From: Belnapia rosea
Lineage (GTDB): Bacteria; Pseudomonadota; Alphaproteobacteria; Acetobacterales; Acetobacteraceae
DNA length: 64,000 nucleotides
Assembly: GCF_900101615.1 (NCBI RefSeq)
Contig: NZ_FMZX01000006.1
Span: 1 to 64,000 of the forward strand
Direction: 5' to 3'
Below are positions 17,604-30,119 of this stretch, in pieces. How positions within the stretch are numbered: position 1 is the first letter of the stretch; every line of letters starts with the position of its first letter. The notes beneath the pieces were generated by a model. The model saw only the letters and a program-made list of their open reading frames with translations, did not search any database and was not told the DNA's origin. Both the position numbers and the translations under genes were made by a program.

Positions 17604-19057
17604 ATGGACACACCCGCCCCCCGGGCCAACATCCCCGAATTCGCCGTCTCCGAGATCGCCGGGGCCATCAAGCGGACGCTGGAGGAGAGTTTCGGCCGCG
17701 TCCGCGTCCGGGGCGAGATAACCGAGCTGAAGCGCTACCCCTCCGGCCATATCTACCTCTCGCTGAAGGACGAGGCAGCGAAGCTGGAATCGGTGATCTG
17801 GAAGACCTCGGTCGGGCGGCTCGCGGTGAAGCCGGAGAATGGCATCGAGGTCATCGCCACCGGCCGCATCGGCACCTATGCCGACCGCTCGAAATACCAG
17901 CTCGTCATCGACCGGCTGGAATTCGCCGGCGAGGGCGCCCTCCTCGCCCGCATCGAGATGCTGCGGAAGCGGCTGCTGGAGGAAGGCCTGTTCGATGCCG
18001 GGCGCAAGCGACGCCTGCCCATGCTGCCGGCTACCATCGGCGTGGTGACGAGCGAGCGCGGCGCCGTCATCCAGGACATCCGCACCACCATCGCCCGGCG
18101 CTTCCCCCGCCGCATCCTGCTCTGGCCGGTCGCCGTCCAGGGCCAGGGCGCCGCCGAGCAGATTGCCGCCGCCATCCGCGGCTTCGGCCGGCTGCAGGGG
18201 GCGATGCGCCCGGACGTCATCATCGTCGCCCGCGGCGGCGGCAGCCTCGAGGACCTGATGGCCTTCAACGAGGAGATCGTGGTCCGCGCCGCGGCCGAGA
18301 GCCCGATTCCCCTCATCAGCGCCGTCGGGCATGAGACGGACACCACGCTGATCGACTTCGCCTCCGACCGCCGCGCCCCGACCCCGACCGCGGCGGCCGA
18401 GATGGCGATCCCTGCCCGCACCGACCTCCTCGCCGACCTGGCCCAGACCGAGGCACGGCTGCTCCAGCTCGGCCGTGCCCTGATCGAGCGGGCCCGGCGC
18501 CGGCTGATGGTGGCGGAGCGCGGCCTGCCGGACCTGCCGAACATCCTTGGCGCCATGCGCCAGCGCCTGGAGGACCGGGGCGAACGCCTCACCCTCGCCC
18601 TCCCTGGCCTCGTCCAACGGAAGCGGGGTGAACTCGGCCGGCTGGCGCCTCGCCTGCCGCATCCGCGCGAGGGCATCGCGGCCCGCCGGGCGATGCTTGC
18701 CCTGTTGCAGGCCCGTGGCCGGGCGGCTTGGCAGCGGATCGAGGCGCGCGGCCACGCCGCCCCTCCCCTCGCCCGCTTCAGCACCGGCCCCGTCGAGTCG
18801 CTGCTGCGGGAGAAGCGGCTGCGGCTGGAAGGGCTGGTGGCGCGGCTCGACAGCGTCTCCTTCCAGGCGGTGCTCTCGCGCGGCTTCGCCCTGGTCCGGG
18901 ATGCCGAAGGCGCCCCGATCACCAGCGCAGCGAGCGTGCCACCTGGCGGGCGGCTCGTGCTCACCTTCGCCGATGGCGAGGCACAGGCCACGGCGGATGG
19001 GACGAAGCCGGCGCCAAAGCGGCGGCCACGCGACGAGCCGACGCAGGAGACCCTGCT

Positions 19058-19061
<4 letters not shown>
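17604..19061 (+). CDS. xseA: exodeoxyribonuclease VII large subunit
   Basis: The 485-residue catalytic subunit of exonuclease VII degrades single-stranded DNA. The N-terminal OB domain (about 10-110) has [19 protein letters not shown] and [11 protein letters not shown]. The catalytic domain follows with [35 protein letters not shown] and [26 protein letters not shown] long coiled region and a C-terminal strand tail complete it. The small subunit gene xseB is not next to it. The stop overlaps the GTG start of the M23 peptidase. Confidence 0.96.
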
Positions 19062-20675
<1,614 letters not shown>

Positions 20676-20699
20676 CCGGACCGGACCCGATGGAGGCAC

Positions 20700-20726
20700 G
20701 GAAGCGCCAGGACGCTTGGCGCTTCC
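20700..20726 (+). terminator. 10-bp perfect hairpin after SDR gene
   Basis: GGAAGCGCCA (20700-20709) pairs with TGGCGCTTCC (20717-20726) around a 7-base loop, 25 bp after the SDR stop. No T-run follows. It is a likely terminator or RNA-stabilising stem. The rest of the 204-bp gap to the Bug gene holds no feature I can name with confidence. Confidence 0.55.
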
Positions 20727-20879
20727 TGACCGGGGCGGAGCCTCAACCAGGCGCCCCGTCCACGGGCAGGGGTTTGTCGCCTCCCCAACCCCTCCATGTC
20801 GACAAGATATTGCCTGGCCCCGCCGCGCAGGGTGAAGTGTCGTCCAACCGTGCAGAAAGCGCGCAGCCGGGAGGGCCCC

Positions 20880-21857
20880 ATGTCGATCGTAATTTCCCGC
20901 CGAACCATACTCAGCGCCACGCTGGCGACGACAGCTCTGGCCTGCCCGGCGATCGGACAAACGAGGTTCCCCGACCGGCCGGTTCGCTTCCTCATTCCAT
21001 GGGCGCCGGGCGGTACGCTGGATGGCTTCATGCGCCTCCAGGCGGAGCTGTTCCAGCAGGAGACCGGCCAGCCCCTCATCATCGAGAACCGCGCCGGGGC
21101 GCGTGGCACCCTGGCGGCCCAGGCGCTGCTCACCCAGGCGCGGCCGGATGGCTACACCATCGCGCACCACCATCTCTCGGTGATCCGGCACCCCTTCCTG
21201 ACCAAGCGGCCAAGCTGGGATCCGGTGAATGATTTCACCTACATCATGCAGCAGACCGGCTTCGTCTTCGGCCATGTCGTGCATCCGGCCTCGGGCTGGA
21301 ACAGCCTGGCCGATCTCTGGGCCGCGGCCCGCAAGCGGCCCGGCGAGCTCACCTACGGCACCTCCGGCATCGCCACCTCCAACCACCTGGCGATGGAGGA
21401 GTTGTGCGAGAAGGAGGGCGTGAAGATGGTCCATGTGCCGTTCCGCGGCACCGCGGAGAACATCACCTCACTGCTGGCGCGGCAGATCGACTGCATCGCC
21501 AACTCCAACTCCTGGCAGCCTAATGTCGAGGCCGGGCAGATGAAGCTGCTCGCGGTCTGGACACGCGAGCGGCTCAAGAGCTTCCCCGAGGTGCCCACCC
21601 TGCTCGATCTCGGCTACGGCATGTCGGTCACCTCGCCCTACGGCATCGCCGGGCCGAAAGGCATGGATCCGGCGATCGTGGAGAGGCTGCACCAGCTCTT
21701 CCGGGGCACGCAGTCCCATCCCCGGGTCCAGGAATTCATGAATCGGAACGACCTGCCGAACGAGTATCTCGGCCCTCGGGACTACACGGCCTTCGCGGTG
21801 GAACGGGCGCAGTATGAGCAGCGGATGGTCGCCCACCTGAACCTGTCCATCGACTGA
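20880..21857 (+). CDS. Bug-family tripartite tricarboxylate receptor
   Basis: This 325-residue periplasmic receptor of the TctC/Bug family has a twin-arginine-like signal (SRRTILSATLATTALACPAIGQ, cut near residue 27). The fold is marked by FPDRPVRFLIPWAPGGTLD, IIENRAGARGTLAAQALL, DGYTI, LTYGTSGIATSNHLAMEEL, VPFRGTAENI and PTLLDLGY. It binds a carboxylate solute. The TctA/TctB membrane subunits are absent from the window, so it is an orphan receptor. ATG at 20880 follows GGAGG. Confidence 0.92.
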   Translation: MSIVISRRTILSATLATTALACPAIGQTRFPDRPVRFLIPWAPGGTLDGFMRLQAELFQQETGQPLIIENRAGARGTLAAQALLTQARPDGYTIAHHHLSVIRHPFLTKRPSWDPVNDFTYIMQQTGFVFGHVVHPASGWNSLADLWAAARKRPGELTYGTSGIATSNHLAMEELCEKEGVKMVHVPFRGTAENITSLLARQIDCIANSNSWQPNVEAGQMKLLAVWTRERLKSFPEVPTLLDLGYGMSVTSPYGIAGPKGMDPAIVERLHQLFRGTQSHPRVQEFMNRNDLPNEYLGPRDYTAFAVERAQYEQRMVAHLNLSID

Positions 21858-21866
21858 CCGCCGAAG

Positions 21867-21904
21867 GCGCCTGACCAACATTCCGGGGAATGCCGATCAG
21901 GCGC
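21867..21904. terminator. nested two-part palindrome between convergent genes
   Basis: The outer stem GCGCCTGA (21867-21874) pairs with TCAGGCGC (21897-21904). The inner stem CATTCC (21879-21884) pairs with GGAATG (21887-21892), with matching 4-base internal loops. It fills most of the 54 bp between the Bug gene and the minus-strand binding-protein gene, so it can act on both transcripts. Confidence 0.6.
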
Positions 21905-21911
21905 GACGCGG

Positions 21912-23540
21912 TCAGCCGGTGACGCGCACCGGCGTCAGGTCCTGGAACCAGGAGCGGGCCTGGACGAAGCCCTGCACCCGCCGGTTCATCGCGCGCGGGT
22001 TCAGGTCATGCGCGACGAAGAGGAAGAGCGCGTCGTCGACGATCTTCGCATGCAACTCGCCGACCAGCCGGTCCTGCGCCGCAGGGTCGAATTCGGCGAG
22101 GATCTTGCCGATCAGCGCGTCATAATCCGGGCTGGCGAAGCCGCCCCAGTTATTCCCCGCCGGCGGCGTCAGGTCGGAGCGGAGGAAGCGGATCATCGCC
22201 GTGAACGGATCGATCGCGGTGAAGGAGATGTTGATCCCGGTGATGCCGCGATTCGAAGGCGCCTTCCAGCCATCCCGCCAGATGGTCAGCAGGGTGTTCC
22301 ATTCGAAGACCTCGAACTCGATCTCGATGCCGATCTCCTTCAGCATCTGCTGCAGGGCCTCGTTCATCGCCATCGGCTGCATCTGGCCGGAGCCGCTGGT
22401 CGAGATGCCGATCTTGGTCCGCAGCGGGTTGCGCGGCGAGAAGCCGGCCTCCGCCATCAGCTTCTTGGCAGCCGCCAGATCATAGGACCATTTGAATTTC
22501 GGCACGCTGTTCCACGGATGGCCGAGCGGCAGCAGACCGGCGCCTTCATCCATCAGCCCGCCGAGCATGCCCTTCATCGCCGCGCGGTCGATGGCGAGGT
22601 TGGCGGCGCGGCGCACCCGCAGGTCACGCCAGGGCGAGCCCTCGGCGGTCGCCAACTGCCAGGTCCAGTTATGCGGGTACTGGTTGGTGACGATGTTGAA
22701 GCCCGCCTGCTTCAGGCTCGGCACGGCATCGGGCGGCGGCGCCTCGATCCAATCGACTTGGTTGGAGCGGAGGGCGGCGACGCGGGTATTCGGCTCGGCC
22801 AGCGGCAGCAGGACCAGGCGCTCGCATTTCGGCACCCGCTTCGCGTCCCAATACTCGGCATTCCGCACGAGCACGGCGCGCTCACGGATGTTGAAGCTCT
22901 CGAGCTTCCAGGGGCCAGTGCCGACCGCCTTGGCCATGTAGGCATCCCAATTGCGGCCGGCAGCCTCCCAGGCAGCCTGATGGACGATGCCGATCCAGCT
23001 CGCTCCGTAAGGCAGGGTGCTGTCGACGGTCCGGGTCTCGAGGGCGAAGGTGCGTTCGTCCACGGCCTCCCAGCTCACCACGGTCGGGATGCGGACGCGG
23101 CCGAAGGCGGCGGCGCGCTGGTCGAAATGCGGCGCGTCGCTCTTCAGCACGCGGTCGAAGGAAAAGACGACGTCCTGAGCGGTGAGCGGCTTGCCGTCAT
23201 GGAATTTCACGCCCTGGCGGAGCGTAAACGTCCAGCGCTTCGGATTGGCGGGATCGGCCCGCCACTCCGTGGCGAGGCCCGGCACCAGCGTGGCCGGGGC
23301 GTCGGATTTCGACAAATCCCAGTGGATCAGCTGGTCGTAGAGAGTGACGCCCATGAAGCGGTGGCCTTCGGCACCCTGGTCCGGCACGCCGTTGGTCAGG
23401 GGCACGGCGGCGGCGGTCATTCCGACGCGGAGCGTGCCGCCGGCCGCCTGGGCCATGGCCAGGTCGAAGGGCAGAGCGCCTGCGGCGAGAACGGCACCGG
23501 CGCCACTCAGCAAGCCACGGCGCCTGAAAGTCGAAGTCAT
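21912..23540 (-). CDS. ABC importer binding protein, dipeptide type (SBP family 5)
   Basis: This 542-residue exported receptor has a twin-arginine-like signal (FRRRGLLSGAGAVLAAGALPFDLAMAQ, cut near residue 32). The DppA/OppA-like body includes LVPGLATEWRADPANPKRWTFTLRQG, KFHDGKPLTAQDVVFSFDRV, FALETRTVDSTLPYGAS and VGTGPWKLESF. Members bind peptides, opines, nickel or glutathione. Permease and ATPase genes are not adjacent, so the partner transporter is elsewhere. It lies downstream of gyrB on the same strand, 156 bp away, probably with its own promoter. Confidence 0.9.
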   Translation of the reverse strand: MTSTFRRRGLLSGAGAVLAAGALPFDLAMAQAAGGTLRVGMTAAAVPLTNGVPDQGAEGHRFMGVTLYDQLIHWDLSKSDAPATLVPGLATEWRADPANPKRWTFTLRQGVKFHDGKPLTAQDVVFSFDRVLKSDAPHFDQRAAAFGRVRIPTVVSWEAVDERTFALETRTVDSTLPYGASWIGIVHQAAWEAAGRNWDAYMAKAVGTGPWKLESFNIRERAVLVRNAEYWDAKRVPKCERLVLLPLAEPNTRVAALRSNQVDWIEAPPPDAVPSLKQAGFNIVTNQYPHNWTWQLATAEGSPWRDLRVRRAANLAIDRAAMKGMLGGLMDEGAGLLPLGHPWNSVPKFKWSYDLAAAKKLMAEAGFSPRNPLRTKIGISTSGSGQMQPMAMNEALQQMLKEIGIEIEFEVFEWNTLLTIWRDGWKAPSNRGITGINISFTAIDPFTAMIRFLRSDLTPPAGNNWGGFASPDYDALIGKILAEFDPAAQDRLVGELHAKIVDDALFLFVAHDLNPRAMNRRVQGFVQARSWFQDLTPVRVTG

Positions 23541-23662
23541 GAAGGTCTCCCAGCTTTCGGTCAGCCGGGAAGGCTATGCAAGTTCGTGACCAGGGCAGAC
23601 CGGGACTTGATCTAGGCCCCTCTACCCTGTCCGCCCACCGATTGGGCAGGAAGCCCAAGGAA

Positions 23663-23683
23663 CCGGCGCCTGTTCGGTGCCGG
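23663..23683 (-). terminator. possible gyrB terminator
   Basis: CCGGCGCC (23663-23670) and GGTGCCGG (23676-23683) pair with one G-T wobble around TGTTC, 13 bp past the gyrB stop. On the minus strand the stem is followed by a modest T-containing stretch (TTCCTTGGG). Moderate to weak call. Confidence 0.4.
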
Positions 23684-23696
23684 CATGGGCAATCCG

Positions 23697-26165
<2,469 letters not shown>

Positions 26166-26188
26166 TCATCGCTATGGGAACAGCACTC

Positions 26189-26194
26189 TATATA
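26189..26194 (-). promoter_or_regulatory. possible -10 element before gyrB
   Basis: TATATA on the minus strand lies about 45 bases before the gyrB start in the 64-bp recF-gyrB gap. This is an AT-rich patch that stands out locally. No good -35 is found at 16-18 bases, so this would be a weak or extended promoter giving gyrB some independence from recF. Confidence 0.25.
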
Positions 26195-26208
26195 GGGATT
26201 CCCTGCGC

Positions 26209-27384
26209 TTACGACACGGGTAAATCGTTATCCGGAACGAGTCCCCCAGGGGATGCCCGGAAGCCCTGCGCGGTGCCGTGAAGGGGAGCGAAGATGCCGG
26301 CATCGGTGCCGGTGAGGAAGGCCTGGGCCGGCAGGGCTGCCAGGGCGGCAAAGAGTGCCTCCCGCCGCGGGGCGTCGAGATGGGCCGCCACCTCATCCAG
26401 CAGCAGCAGGGGGGCGAAGCCACGGGCCGCGGCGATCAGCCCGGCATGGGCCAGCACCACGGCGATCAGCAGGGCCTTCTGCTCACCGGTGGAGCAGAGC
26501 GCGGCCGGCAGGTTCTTCGGCCCATGGGTGAAGAGCAGATCGGCGCGGTGCGGCCCCTCCAGCGTAGCGCCGGCCGCGGCATCGCGGCCCCGGCTGGCCG
26601 CCCAGGTGGCGCGCAGCCCATCCTCCACCGCCAGCGCCGGGGCGGCATCCAGTGCCGTGGCGGCCGAACATTGCAGGTCGAGCCGGGCGGCCGGGAAGGT
26701 GCCGGTGATGCCGCCCGAAAGCGCCCCGTTCAGCCGGGCCACGAGGTCACGCCGGGCAGCCGCGGCGGCGACGCCATGCCGCGCCATGGCGTCCTCGAGG
26801 GCCGAGAGCCAGGCGGGGTCCACCCGCCCCTCTCCACGCCGCTCCTGGGCCAGCAGGCGGTTGCGCTGGGCCATGGCGTTCTCGTAGGCGGCGACCTCCC
26901 GGGCATGGTGGGGCTCCAGCGCCCAAACCAGCCGGTCAAGGAATCGGCGGCGATCCCCGGCACCGTCCTGGAACAGCCGGTCCATCTGCGGCGTGAGCCA
27001 GACCAGGGCCACCCGCTCCGCGAGTTCGGCCTGGTTGCGGACCGGGGCGCCATCGAGGCGGAAGACCCGGCGCTCGATCGGGCCACCTTCCGGCGTGCCG
27101 GTGCCGATATCGAATTCCTGGAAGGCGGTGCTGTCGAAGCGGCCGGCGACCGCCCAGGGGCGCGGCCCCTCTCCCTCCTGCCGGGCGCAATCCGCCATGC
27201 GGGCGCCACGCAGCCCACGGCCAGGGCCGAGCAGGCTGATCGCCTCCAGGAGATTGGTCTTGCCGACACCATTCTCGCCCGAGACCACCACGATCCGGGA
27301 CCGGAAGACGGTGGTCAGCGCCGGGTAGCTGCGGAAGTCCCGCAGCATCAGCCGGGTCAGCAGCAGGGCGGGCGGCGGTGCCAT
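26209..27384 (-). CDS. recF: DNA replication and repair protein RecF
   Basis: This 391-residue SMC-like ATPase loads RecA at single-strand gaps with RecO and RecR. It has LTRLMLRDFRSYPAL at the start, Walker A GENGVGKTNLLEAI, signature-like STGEQKALLIAVVLAHA and Walker B PLLLLDEVAAHLD. The start at 27384 gives the family N-terminus. It lies 24 bp behind the FYDLN-acid gene and 64 bp before gyrB, all on one strand. Confidence 0.96.
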   Translation of the reverse strand: MAPPPALLLTRLMLRDFRSYPALTTVFRSRIVVVSGENGVGKTNLLEAISLLGPGRGLRGARMADCARQEGEGPRPWAVAGRFDSTAFQEFDIGTGTPEGGPIERRVFRLDGAPVRNQAELAERVALVWLTPQMDRLFQDGAGDRRRFLDRLVWALEPHHAREVAAYENAMAQRNRLLAQERRGEGRVDPAWLSALEDAMARHGVAAAAARRDLVARLNGALSGGITGTFPAARLDLQCSAATALDAAPALAVEDGLRATWAASRGRDAAAGATLEGPHRADLLFTHGPKNLPAALCSTGEQKALLIAVVLAHAGLIAAARGFAPLLLLDEVAAHLDAPRREALFAALAALPAQAFLTGTDAGIFAPLHGTAQGFRASPGGLVPDNDLPVS

Positions 27385-27408
27385 CAGGCCACGCCGCCCG
27401 GCCCGGGA

Positions 27409-27735
27409 TCAGCTTTCCTCGTCGCGATCGCCTTCGACCTCGATCTCCTCGCCGATGGCATCCGCCTCGTCGTCGAGTTCCTCGGCGTCCTCGACCGTCT
27501 CATCGGCCTCGACATCCTCCAGCTCGACATCATCGGCCTCGGCATCAGGCACCACGGCGCGCTTCTTCAGCTTGTCGTCAACCGGCAGGCTGCCAGCAGT
27601 ACGACGCAGCCGCGGCTGCTCAGCCGGTTGCTCCGTGCCACATTTGGGGCAGATGGCGGGCGCACGCGTCAGGTCGTAGAATTTCGTGCCGCAGGCGACG
27701 CAGACACGTTTGAGGCCCAGTTCGGGCTTGGCCAT
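27409..27735 (-). CDS. FYDLN-acid domain protein (TIGR02300 family)
   Basis: The 108-residue protein has an N-terminal zinc-ribbon (CVACG and CPKCG) around the family motif, here KFYDLTRAP, where most members read FYDLN. A long, very acidic Asp/Glu-rich tail follows from about residue 65. The family is nearly restricted to alphaproteobacteria and its function is unknown. As usual, it sits divergent from aroA. Here it also heads the recF-gyrB transcription unit. Confidence 0.92.
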   Translation of the reverse strand: MAKPELGLKRVCVACGTKFYDLTRAPAICPKCGTEQPAEQPRLRRTAGSLPVDDKLKKRAVVPDAEADDVELEDVEADETVEDAEELDDEADAIGEEIEVEGDRDEES

Positions 27736-27817
27736 GGAGATCTGCCTCGTGTTCGAGGCCGCCGGCGCGCAGATTGGGTGGGAGGGCTGCGGCGGGCGGC
27801 CAAAAAGGGTCCAGCGC

Positions 27818-27845
27818 ATTGCCACGCGGGGCCGGGGCATGTCAA
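27818..27845 (-). promoter_or_regulatory. probable promoter for FYDLN gene/recF
   Basis: On the minus strand a consensus TTGACA (27845-27840) is followed after 16 bases by GGCAAT (27823-27818), about 80 bases before the FYDLN start. The -35 is perfect and the -10 is poor. It lies in the 122-bp divergent gap with aroA. Confidence 0.4.
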
Positions 27846-27857
27846 ACGCGCGGGGCC

Positions 27858-29207
27858 ATGCCCCACGATGCTCCTCTCCGGCCGCTCCGCGCCGGCGCTC
27901 CCGCCGCGCCGCTTTCCGGCACCCATCGCGTGCCGGGAGACAAGTCGATCAGCCATCGCGCCCTGATGTTCGGGGCGCTGGCCATCGGCACGACGGAGAT
28001 CGAGGGCCTGCTGGAAGGCGAGGATGTGCTCCGCACCGCCGCCGCCATGCGGGCGCTCGGCGCCAGGGTGGACCAACGCGGCCCCGGCAGCTGGAGCGTG
28101 GCCGGGCGGGGCATCGGTGGGCTGGTCGAGCCGGCCGATATCCTCGACATGGGCAATAGCGGCACCGCGGCCCGGCTGCTTTGCGGCCTTCTGGCCGGCC
28201 ACCCGATCTTCTCGGTGATGACGGGCGATGCCTCGCTGCGCCGCCGGCCCATGCTGCGCGTCACCGGGCCACTTTCCGCCATCGGCGCCAGTTTCTGGAC
28301 GCGGGAAGGCGGTCGGTTGCCGCTCGCCGTGCGCGGCGCGATCGACCCCCTGCCACTCGATTACCGGCTGCCGGTCGCCTCCGCCCAGGTGAAGTCGGCC
28401 TGCCTGCTGGCCGGGCTCTGCGCCCGCGGCACCACCCGTGTGGTGGAGCCGGAGCCGACGCGGGATCATACGGAAAACATGCTGCGCCATTTCGGCGCAA
28501 CGGTGCGGGTGGAGGATACCGGCGAGGGGCGCGTGATCGAGCTGGAGGGCCAGCCGGAGCTGCGGGCCGCGCCCATCCTCGTTCCGGGCGACCCCTCCTC
28601 GGCCGCCTTCCCGCTGGTGGCGGCGCTGCTGGTGCCGGGGTCTCACCTCACCCTGGCTAATATCGGACTCAACCCGCTGCGGACGGGGCTCTTCGCCACA
28701 TTGCGGGAGATGGGGGCGGAGCTGCGGGTCGAGAATGCGCGGGTGGAAGGCGGCGAGCCGGTCGGCGACCTGGTCGTGACCCATGGCCCCCTCCACGCGG
28801 TGGAGGTTCCACCGGAACGGGCTCCCTCGATGATCGACGAATACCCGATCCTCGCCGTGGCCGCCGCCGCCGCCAAGGGCATCACCCGCATGCGGGGCCT
28901 TGCCGAGCTGCGGGTGAAGGAGAGCGACCGGCTGGCCGCGACGGCGGCGCTGCTCGCGGCGAACGGAATCGAGGCCCGGATCGAGGGCGACGACCTGCTG
29001 GTGCAGGGCACCGGGGGCGCCATCCCCGGCGGCGGGACGGTCGCCACCCATATGGATCATCGCCTGGCGATGAGCGCGCTGGTGATGGGGCTTGCCGCGA
29101 GGAACCCCGTCGCCGTGGATGATGCCGGCTTCATCGAGACCAGCTTCCCCGGCTTCGCCGCGCTGATGAACCGCGCGGCGGGCGGCGAGGCGATCGTCGC
29201 GGCATGA
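27858..29207 (+). CDS. aroA: 5-enolpyruvylshikimate-3-phosphate synthase, class II-like
   Basis: This shikimate-pathway enzyme transfers enolpyruvyl from PEP to shikimate-3-phosphate. The 449-residue product has GDKSISHRALMFGALAIG, the PEP-site GNSGTAARL (residues 99-107), GDASLRRRPMLRV, SAQVKSACLLAGL, PSMIDEYPILAVAAA and ELRVKESDRL. These segments resemble the class II (CP4-like) group rather than E. coli AroA. At the site where CP4 has alanine, this protein keeps glycine (G102). ATG at 27858 begins MPHDAPLRPL. It overlaps cmk by ATGA. Confidence 0.96.
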   Translation: MPHDAPLRPLRAGAPAAPLSGTHRVPGDKSISHRALMFGALAIGTTEIEGLLEGEDVLRTAAAMRALGARVDQRGPGSWSVAGRGIGGLVEPADILDMGNSGTAARLLCGLLAGHPIFSVMTGDASLRRRPMLRVTGPLSAIGASFWTREGGRLPLAVRGAIDPLPLDYRLPVASAQVKSACLLAGLCARGTTRVVEPEPTRDHTENMLRHFGATVRVEDTGEGRVIELEGQPELRAAPILVPGDPSSAAFPLVAALLVPGSHLTLANIGLNPLRTGLFATLREMGAELRVENARVEGGEPVGDLVVTHGPLHAVEVPPERAPSMIDEYPILAVAAAAAKGITRMRGLAELRVKESDRLAATAALLAANGIEARIEGDDLLVQGTGGAIPGGGTVATHMDHRLAMSALVMGLAARNPVAVDDAGFIETSFPGFAALMNRAAGGEAIVAA

Positions 29208-29863
29208 TCGGCGCCCTCGTCATCGCGGTCGACGGGCCGGCCGCGGCCGGCAAGGGCACGCTCGCCCGGCGGCTCGCGGCCGCGCTCGGCCTGCCCTATC
29301 TCGATACGGGCCTGCTCTACCGGGCAACGGGCCGGCGCGTGCTGGATCGCGGGGCGGACCCGCATGACGCGGCGATCGCGGCCGAGGCGGCGGCGGCGCT
29401 GCGGCCTGAGGATCTGGACCGCGGCGACCTGCGCGGGCCAGCGGCCGACATGGCCGCGAGCACCGTCGCCGCCATCCCGGCGGTGCGGGCGGCGCTGCTG
29501 GAGTGGCAGCGGGAATTCGGCCGCCGCCACGGCGCGGTGCTGGACGGGCGCGACATCGGCACGGTGGTCTTTCCGGCCGCGCCGGTGAAGCTTTTCGTCA
29601 CCGCCAGCCCGGAGGAGCGTGCCCGGCGCCGCTGGCTGGAGTTGCAGGCGCGCGGCGTGGCGGCGGACCAGGCCCAGGTTGCCGCCGAGATTCGCGACCG
29701 GGATGCCCAGGATGCCAATCGCCCGGTCGCCCCCCTGAAGCCGGCCGAGGATGCACTGCTTCTCGACACCACTGCGCTTGATGCCGAGGCGGCTTTCGCG
29801 CGGGCGTTGGAGATGGTGCGCGACCGGCTGAATTTTCTTGACGCCATTCCGGCGGAAGCCTAG
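29204..29863 (+). CDS. cmk: (d)CMP kinase
   Basis: The 219-residue cytidylate kinase phosphorylates CMP and dCMP. P-loop DGPAAAGKGTLARRL, YLDTGLLYRA, DGRDIGTVVFPAAP and the lid region RRWLELQARG are all present. The start overlaps the aroA stop (ATGA), giving the conserved aroA-cmk-rpsA order of alphaproteobacteria. Its last codons contain a possible promoter for rpsA. Confidence 0.96.
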   Translation: MIGALVIAVDGPAAAGKGTLARRLAAALGLPYLDTGLLYRATGRRVLDRGADPHDAAIAAEAAAALRPEDLDRGDLRGPAADMAASTVAAIPAVRAALLEWQREFGRRHGAVLDGRDIGTVVFPAAPVKLFVTASPEERARRRWLELQARGVAADQAQVAAEIRDRDAQDANRPVAPLKPAEDALLLDTTALDAEAAFARALEMVRDRLNFLDAIPAEA

Positions 29864-29866
29864 CCA
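29838..29866 (+). promoter_or_regulatory. possible rpsA promoter at end of cmk
   Basis: TTGACG (29838-29843) and TAGCCA (29861-29866) are separated by exactly 17 bases. The -35 matches five of six consensus bases and the -10 is poor. It would give a leader of about 250 bases before rpsA. Confidence 0.3.
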
Positions 29867-30119
29867 AACCCTGTCCGCGTGCCCGTAAGGGCCGCGGCGC
29901 CTGCGGTTGAGGGATCACCATCACGGCAACGTGAGGCGGCCCAATAACCCAAGGGCCGGGACCGGGCGGGCCGATACGCCGCCCAAGGCAAAGGGTCGAC
30001 AGGCGCCGTCATCCGTCCAGCTAGGGCGGCCGGCGCCCGATCAAGCCGTGTCCGGCGGATCGCCGGGGGCGCAGGACCACCGCCCGCAGCTTGTGGGCAG
30101 TTCGGGACAGACAGACCGC
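29864..30119 (+). other. long untranslated leader before rpsA
   Basis: The 256 bp between cmk and rpsA contain no convincing reading frame. The sequence is rich in GGC/GCC and can form several hairpins. No strong Shine-Dalgarno element precedes the rpsA ATG (GGACAGACAGACCGC). In enteric bacteria S1 represses its own mRNA through a structured leader without a good ribosome site, so a comparable control is plausible here; that is inference. Confidence 0.4.

Noticed and set aside
20774-20805. TTGTCG and CGACAA 6-bp inverted repeat with 20-base spacing before the Bug gene
   Set aside because: Short arms and long spacing make chance likely; no promoter boxes line up with it.
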